From the NCBI GenBank assembly GCA_043757045.1, contig JAYVQC010000122.1:1-26335 (forward strand): DNA of 26,335 nucleotides, given 5' to 3'. The translations under genes were made by a program, and so were the position numbers. The stretch comes from JANNGC01 sp043757045. GTDB lineage: Bacteria; Verrucomicrobiota; Verrucomicrobiia; Limisphaerales; SIBH01. The notes under the pieces are model-generated. The model made no database searches and had not been told where the DNA came from. It saw nothing but the letters and a program-made list of their open reading frames with translations. Numbering within the stretch: the first letter of the stretch is position 1; each line of letters starts with the position of its first letter. Positions 22,515-26,335 of this stretch are shown here, piece by piece.

Positions 22515-23834
22515 TCAGATCGTAAAGTCGTCGTACTCCGGTTTCACGAGTTCCGTGGGCGCGGCCAACATGCCAGCGGCCACGGTGTGATTCGTCCCTT
22601 GCTCGATGAGGATGAAGGAGCCGGTCAGCCGGTTGCTGCTGTAGCCGTCGAAGACGAGCGGCTTGGACGTGCGCAGACGGACGTGCCCGATGTCGTTCAT
22701 CGCCAGTTCGGTGGCCGGCTCGTTCTCGAAGGTCTGAATGTTGATTTTGCTTTCGAGCCCGCTGACGACGCACTGCACGGTGCTGGTGGTGTGCTTGAGG
22801 AAATATTTTTTCCCGACTTGCAGCGGCTTGGGATTCATCCAGCAGACGCGCGCGGGCAACTCACTGCTCATGCCGGGCCGGTTGTCGGCGCTGATGATCA
22901 TGTCGCCGCGGCTGACATCAATGTCGTGTTCGAGCACGAGCGTGACGCTCTGCGGGCAGAAGGCTTCCTGCAACGGGCCGTCATAAGTCCAAATCTCCTT
23001 CACTTTGCTCCGCAGGCCGCTGGGGAGAATCATCACCTGCTGGCCGACCTTCACGATGCCGCCGCAGACTTGTCCGCTCAGGCCGCGGAAGTCGTGGAGA
23101 TTTTTATCTGTGGGATTGTTCGGGCGATTCACCCACTGCACTGGGAAGCGGAAGCCGCTCATGTTCCAGTCGCTGGCGATGTGGACGGTTTCAAGATGTC
23201 CGAGCAGGTTTGGCCCGCAATACCAAGGCGTGTGCTTGGAAGTATCCACCACGTTGTCCCCGTTGAGCGCGCTCATGGGGAGAAACTTCACGTCTTTGAA
23301 GGCGTCGAGCTTGGGCAGGAAGTCTTCAATGGCGTCGCGGATTTCGAGGAAGCGTTCTTCGCTCCAATCCATCAGATCCATCTTGTTCACCGCGATGACG
23401 AGGTGCGGAATGCCGAGCAGCGCCGCGAGGTAGGTGTGGCGGCGCGTCTGCTCGATGACGCCGAGGCGCGCATCCACGAGCACGATGGAGAGGTTCGCAG
23501 TGCTCGCGCCCGTGACCATGTTGCGCGTGTACTGCAAATGGCCCGGCGTGTCGGCGACGATGAACTTGCGCTTCGGCGTGGCGAAGTAGCGATACGCCAC
23601 ATCAATCGTGATGCCCTGTTCGCGCTCGGCGCGCAGGCCGTCGGTGAGGTTGGCGAGATTGATCTGTCCGCCGCCCGTGATGTCGGCGGAGCGTTCGAGC
23701 GCCTCGATTTGATCCTCCATCAACGACTTCGAGTCGTAGAGCAGGCGGCCGATGAGCGTGGATTTGCCGTCGTCCACTGAGCCGCAAGTATTGAAGCGCA
23801 GCAGTTCGACAGGGTGCGATGTATGTCCGGACAT
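22515..23834 (-). CDS. cysN: Sulfate adenylyltransferase subunit 1 (GTPase)
   Basis: A 439-residue translation-factor-type GTPase with G1 G-S-V-D-D-G-K-S-T (18-26), G3 D-T-P-G-H (95-99) and G4 N-K-M-D (150-153). It also has the CysN signatures L-L-Y-D-S-K, G-I-T-I-D-V-A-Y-R-Y-F and F-R-F-P-V-Q-W-V-N-R-P, followed by two beta-barrel domains. CysN hydrolyses GTP to drive formation of adenosine 5'-phosphosulfate from ATP and sulfate by CysD. There is no APS-kinase extension, so it is CysN and not the NodQ-type fusion. The ATG start (MSGHTSHPVELLRF) is preferred over a GTG six codons upstream. cysD, normally just upstream in one operon, is absent: the next gene on that side is on the opposite strand. 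The gene ends 20 nt from the Bat fusion gene, tail to tail. Confidence 0.95.
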   Translation of the reverse strand: MSGHTSHPVELLRFNTCGSVDDGKSTLIGRLLYDSKSLMEDQIEALERSADITGGGQINLANLTDGLRAEREQGITIDVAYRYFATPKRKFIVADTPGHLQYTRNMVTGASTANLSIVLVDARLGVIEQTRRHTYLAALLGIPHLVIAVNKMDLMDWSEERFLEIRDAIEDFLPKLDAFKDVKFLPMSALNGDNVVDTSKHTPWYCGPNLLGHLETVHIASDWNMSGFRFPVQWVNRPNNPTDKNLHDFRGLSGQVCGGIVKVGQQVMILPSGLRSKVKEIWTYDGPLQEAFCPQSVTLVLEHDIDVSRGDMIISADNRPGMSSELPARVCWMNPKPLQVGKKYFLKHTTSTVQCVVSGLESKINIQTFENEPATELAMNDIGHVRLRTSKPLVFDGYSSNRLTGSFILIEQGTNHTVAAGMLAAPTELVKPEYDDFTI

Positions 23835-23970
23835 AGTTATCAAGCGCGCCACGCAACTCTCGCCGACGGCGCGGGCAGACTATGCCAGTTAATGAGGGCA
23901 GGAGTTCAACGGGAAAAATGCGGACGATGCAATGGACTGCTTAGGTCGCGGCGGGCTAAATCTGCGGACA

Positions 23971-24011
23971 CGAGACTGGAAAGTCTCGCAACCTGCCGGC
24001 TGAAAGCCGGC
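23971..24011. repeat. Pair of short hairpin repeats upstream of the hydrolase gene
   Basis: CGAGACT-GGAA-AGTCTCG (23971-23988) and GCCGGCT-GAA-AGCCGGC (23995-24011) are two perfect stems six nt apart. They lie in the 246-nt gap between the divergent cysN and hydrolase genes. No convincing promoter boxes were recognised in the rest of that gap. Confidence 0.65.
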
Positions 24012-24080
24012 GTTACGTCGCCTGCGCCGCAGCGGAATTAAATTCGTGAAACTCGCGATGCGCTTCCGCAAAGTCCCGTC

Positions 24081-24932
24081 ATGAAATCACCGTTCGTCAT
24101 TTTCTCACTGTGCCTCTGCGCCCTCGGAGTAAGCGCGCAAACCACGTTCCCGCTCTGGCCGGACGGCGCACCCGGCGCGCTCGGCGTGGCGGACAAAGAT
24201 ATTCCCACGCTCACCGTGCAAACCGCCGATCCCGCCGTGGCCACGGGCGCGGCCATGGTCATCCTGCCCGGCGGCGGCTACGGCGGACTCGCCGGCCACG
24301 AAGGCAAAGGCTACGCCGACTGGCTGGCCACGAACGGCATCACCTGCTTCGTGGTGAAGTATCGCCTCGGTTCGGCGGGCTATCGTCATCCCGTGATGTT
24401 GCAGGATGCGGCGCGCGCAGTGCGCGTGGTGCGGGCGCGCGCGGCGGAATTCAAAATTGATCCGAAACGCGTCGGCATCATCGGCTCCTCGGCGGGCGGA
24501 CATCTCGCCTCGACGTTGCTCACGCACTTCGACGCCGGGAAAACGGACGCCGCCGATGCGGTCGAGCGCCAGAGCAGCCGGCCCGACCTCGGCATTCTTT
24601 GTTACGCCGTCATTTCGATGGGGCCGAATACGCATCAAGGCTCGAAAAACAATTTGCTCGGCAGGGAGCCTTCACCCGAACTCGTGAAAATGCTCTCGAA
24701 CGAATTGCAGGTCTCGAAGGAGACGCCGCCCTGCTTTCTCTGGCACACCGTCGAGGACAAGGCGGTGAAGGTGGAGAACTCGCTGGACTTCGCCGCCGCG
24801 CTGCAACGTGCGGGCGTGCCGTTCGACCTGCACGTCTATCAAAAAGGCGCGCATGGTCTCGGCCTCGGGAAGAATCATCCGTGGGCCGCCGACTGCCTAT
24901 TCTGGCTGCGCGAGCAGAAGTTTGTGAAGTGA
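24081..24932 (+). CDS. Secreted alpha/beta-hydrolase (esterase/xylanase-associated type)
   Basis: A 283-residue protein with a signal peptide (MKSPFVIFSLCLCALGVSA, cleavage before Gln20). The oxyanion segment L-P-G-G-G-Y is at 62-67 and the nucleophile elbow G-S-S-A-G has Ser137. An acid (Asp226 in H-T-V-E-D-K-A-V) and His258 (K-G-A-H-G-L-G) complete an alpha/beta-hydrolase triad. The start P-L-W-P-D-G-A-P-G-A matches enzymes of the BD-FAE/acetyl-xylan-esterase-like group, often mis-named endo-1,4-beta-xylanase B. Deacetylation of plant polysaccharides in the periplasm or outside the cell is a likely role. No glycoside hydrolase lies nearby, so the substrate is not supported by context. The gene is monocistronic by appearance. 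Confidence 0.87.
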   Translation: MKSPFVIFSLCLCALGVSAQTTFPLWPDGAPGALGVADKDIPTLTVQTADPAVATGAAMVILPGGGYGGLAGHEGKGYADWLATNGITCFVVKYRLGSAGYRHPVMLQDAARAVRVVRARAAEFKIDPKRVGIIGSSAGGHLASTLLTHFDAGKTDAADAVERQSSRPDLGILCYAVISMGPNTHQGSKNNLLGREPSPELVKMLSNELQVSKETPPCFLWHTVEDKAVKVENSLDFAAALQRAGVPFDLHVYQKGAHGLGLGKNHPWAADCLFWLREQKFVK

Positions 24933-24955
24933 ACGGACGGGACTTGCTGATTTTT

Positions 24956-25057
24956 CCTCACGCGAAGGCCGCGAAGGGCGCAAAGGAAACCAAGCGGCGC
25001 GGAATGAATCATGGCCCGTCATTTTTTCTTTGCGCCCTTCGCGGCCTTTGCGTGAGG
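24956..25057. repeat. Long inverted repeat after the hydrolase gene
   Basis: Arm 24956-24989 (CCTCACGCGAAGGCCGCGAA...) and arm 25025-25057 are reverse complements with one substitution and one 1-nt gap over about 33 bp. The loop is 35 nt. There is no T-run typical of a terminator, although such a hairpin could slow RNA decay. The remaining sequence between the hydrolase and the FKBP gene holds nothing recognisable. Confidence 0.8.
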
Positions 25058-25151
25058 CCAACTGTTTAGGCTGCATCCGCCGAGGGACGCTTCACGCCCC
25101 TACCCACGCACACCATTGACCCGCGATCCTCGCTCTGCTGAAACTCCGCGC

Positions 25152-25481
25152 ATGGCAAATGATTTGAAAATTGAAAAGCTCGTCGAAGGCGCTGGCGCAA
25201 CTCCGAAGAAAGGCCAAAGCGTCACCGTGCATTACACCGGCACCTTCCTCGACGGGAAAAAGTTCGACAGCTCGGTGGACCGCCGCGAGCCGTTCACCTT
25301 CGCGCTCGGCTTGGGACAAGTCATCGGCGGCTGGGATAAAGGCGTGGCCACCATGCGCGTCGGCGACAAGGTGAAACTCACCATCCCGCCGGAACTCGCC
25401 TACGGTCGCGAAGGCTACCCCGGCGCGATTCCGCCGAACTCGACTTTGATCTTCGAGGTCGAGTTGATCGCCATCGGCTAG
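25152..25481 (+). CDS. FKBP-type peptidyl-prolyl cis-trans isomerase
   Basis: This 109-residue protein is essentially one FKBP domain: V-T-V-H-Y-T-G-T-F-L-D-G-K-K-F-D-S-S, then F-A-L-G-L-G-Q-V-I-G-G-W-D-K-G-V, V-K-L-T-I-P-P-E-L-A-Y-G and I-P-P-N-S-T-L-I-F-E-V-E-L. All the usual active-site aromatics and the Asp of K-F-D-S-S are present. It catalyses prolyl bond isomerisation in folding. No signal peptide is seen with the ATG start (MANDLKIEKL), so it should be cytoplasmic. A longer frame would add 12 residues of no family character. It is followed after 18 nt by the spermidine-synthase-like gene, probably in the same transcript. Confidence 0.95.
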   Translation: MANDLKIEKLVEGAGATPKKGQSVTVHYTGTFLDGKKFDSSVDRREPFTFALGLGQVIGGWDKGVATMRVGDKVKLTIPPELAYGREGYPGAIPPNSTLIFEVELIAIG

Positions 25482-25499
25482 TTCGTCTCACGCGTCCGC

Positions 25500-26174
25500 T
25501 TGAAACCCACCGTCAAGCTCGCGGAGACGACGACGCCCGACGGCGCGCTGCTCTCGCTCTACGAACACGACGGCGAGTATTGCATCCGCGTGGGGCGCGA
25601 GGAACTGATGCACTCCTCGCACAGTCTCTCCGAACTCATGCTCGGCGAACTCGCCACGGAAGAACTCACCACCCACGCCAATCCCACCGTGCTGATTGGC
25701 GGCCTCGGTCTCGGCTACACCTTGCGCGCCGTGCTGGAGAAATTGTCGCCGGACGCCAAAGTTCACGTCGCCGAACTGATGCCCGCCGTCGTCGAATGGA
25801 ACCGCAACTTTCTCATCGGCCTGAACGGTAAATTGCTCGACGACCCGCGCGTCGAAGTCATCGTCGCCGATGTCTGGGAAGTGATCGCGCGCGCTGGACG
25901 TTCGCACTACGACGCCGTGATGCTCGACATTGACAACGGCCCCGACGGCCTCGTGCAGAAACAAAACACCCGCCTCTACCAGCACGAGGGACTGCGCCGC
26001 ATCGCCGCCGTGCTGAAGATGGGCGGGCGCGCGACCATCTGGTCGGCCTGGCTGGACCACGGCTTCATCGAGCGGCTGACCGACGCGGGATTTGCGGTGC
26101 GCACGGTGCCGGCCAAACTTTATCCGCACGCGAAACGCTGCGCCTACACCCTGTTCGTTGCGGACAAATTGTGA
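25500..26174 (+). CDS. Spermidine synthase-like / class I methyltransferase-fold protein
   Basis: The 224-residue protein has a Rossmann methyltransferase-like core: V-L-I-G-G-L-G-L-G-Y-T-L (~63-74), an acidic residue after strand 2 (V-A-E-L-M-P), V-I-V-A-D-V-W (~119-125) and Y-D-A-V-M-L-D-I-D-N-G-P-D-G-L. This is the pattern of spermidine-synthase-like proteins without the full aminopropyltransferase N-terminal domain. Whether it makes polyamines, methylates something or binds another nucleotide cofactor cannot be told. No ATG or GTG fits: the frame is closed by the FKBP stop 18 nt upstream, and the first usable start is a TTG. It probably forms a small operon with FKBP. Confidence 0.82.
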   Translation: MKPTVKLAETTTPDGALLSLYEHDGEYCIRVGREELMHSSHSLSELMLGELATEELTTHANPTVLIGGLGLGYTLRAVLEKLSPDAKVHVAELMPAVVEWNRNFLIGLNGKLLDDPRVEVIVADVWEVIARAGRSHYDAVMLDIDNGPDGLVQKQNTRLYQHEGLRRIAAVLKMGGRATIWSAWLDHGFIERLTDAGFAVRTVPAKLYPHAKRCAYTLFVADKL

Positions 26175-26231
26175 AATGGCGCGCGGATTGAGCCCGAACT
26201 CCGAAGTCGGGGCACCGTAGCCCCCGGGGTA

Positions 26232-26274
26232 GCACAGGCAACCTGCCTGTGCCGCGCGGCTACCAGCCGCGCGG
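26232..26274. repeat. Twin hairpins with ACC loops
   Basis: GCACAGGCA-ACC-TGCCTGTGC (26232-26252) and CCGCGCGGCT-ACC-AGCCGCGCGG (26252-26274) are two perfect stems with identical ACC loops, sharing one base. They lie downstream of the spermidine-synthase-like gene. No gene is supported in the last 160 nt of the window. Confidence 0.8.
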
Positions 26275-26335
26275 AACGGAGGAGGATGCAGGAAAGTTTT
26301 GCAGCGCCCATTGCCAATCCACGCTCCCACCCTTC

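Noticed and set aside
22491..23780. 429-codon open frame on the plus strand
   Set aside because: It is the shadow of cysN, which has all GTPase motifs on the minus strand.
24956..25057. Intrinsic terminator for the hydrolase gene
   Set aside because: The stem is long but followed by CCAACTG and not a T-run, and the loop is 35 nt. It fits a dispersed inverted repeat better.
26286..26335. Start of a further gene at the right edge
   Set aside because: An ATG with 16 open codons runs to the end of the window, but this is too short to support and has no recognisable sequence.

Overview
The window looks like chromosomal DNA of a high-GC Verrucomicrobiota bacterium, probably from the Pedosphaera/Limisphaerales side of the phylum. 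This is inferred from the gene families present: Asn/Thr-rich secreted CotH/lamin-tail proteins, secreted WD40 propellers, a CHASE hybrid kinase, and a MoxR-DUF58-Bat cluster. Many short palindromic repeats around gene ends and the scarcity of Shine-Dalgarno motifs point the same way. No 16S, tRNA or other taxonomic marker is present, so the placement is tentative.

Layout. Positions 1-7608 (+) hold a tandemly duplicated exported pair. First comes a large lamin-tail/CotH-kinase-like protein, open at its left edge, with a WD40 protein 8 nt downstream. Next comes a 5'-truncated second CotH with its own WD40 protein 11 nt downstream. Positions 7717-10521 (-) hold small envelope genes: a DUF2752 membrane protein, a GYF_2/DUF4339 membrane protein, an M23 peptidase and a lipoprotein with a SecD-P1-like domain. 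The first ~48 codons of the M23 gene are made of a dispersed inverted repeat. A 35-residue basic protein gene with a strong terminator lies at 10567-10722 (+). A CHASE-PAS-PAS hybrid histidine kinase occupies 10721-13762 (-).

From 13911 to 22494 (+) runs a MoxR ATPase - DUF58 - DUF4381-like - BatA - BatB/BatC cluster. MoxR is separated from DUF58 by about 2.9 kb of accessory DNA. That DNA holds a UPF0175/DUF3368 toxin-antitoxin pair, two unrecognised ORFs, a nucleotidyltransferase-like gene cut off by a 107-bp repeat element, and a KilA-N protein associated with perfect DNA palindromes. BatB and BatC are one polypeptide, and a GTCCAAG heptad repeat lies exactly at the junction. No BatD follows.

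The right end has cysN on the minus strand without an adjacent cysD, then a secreted alpha/beta-hydrolase, an FKBP prolyl isomerase, a spermidine-synthase-like protein and paired hairpin repeats. No CRISPR array, rRNA, tRNA or intact transposase was seen.

The most unusual points are the repeat-derived signal peptide of the M23 enzyme, the accessory island inside the MoxR/Bat cluster, and the shared palindrome near and inside the KilA-N gene. Also notable are the hybrid kinase with an altered ATP-binding site, and repeats that have become coding sequence in at least three genes.
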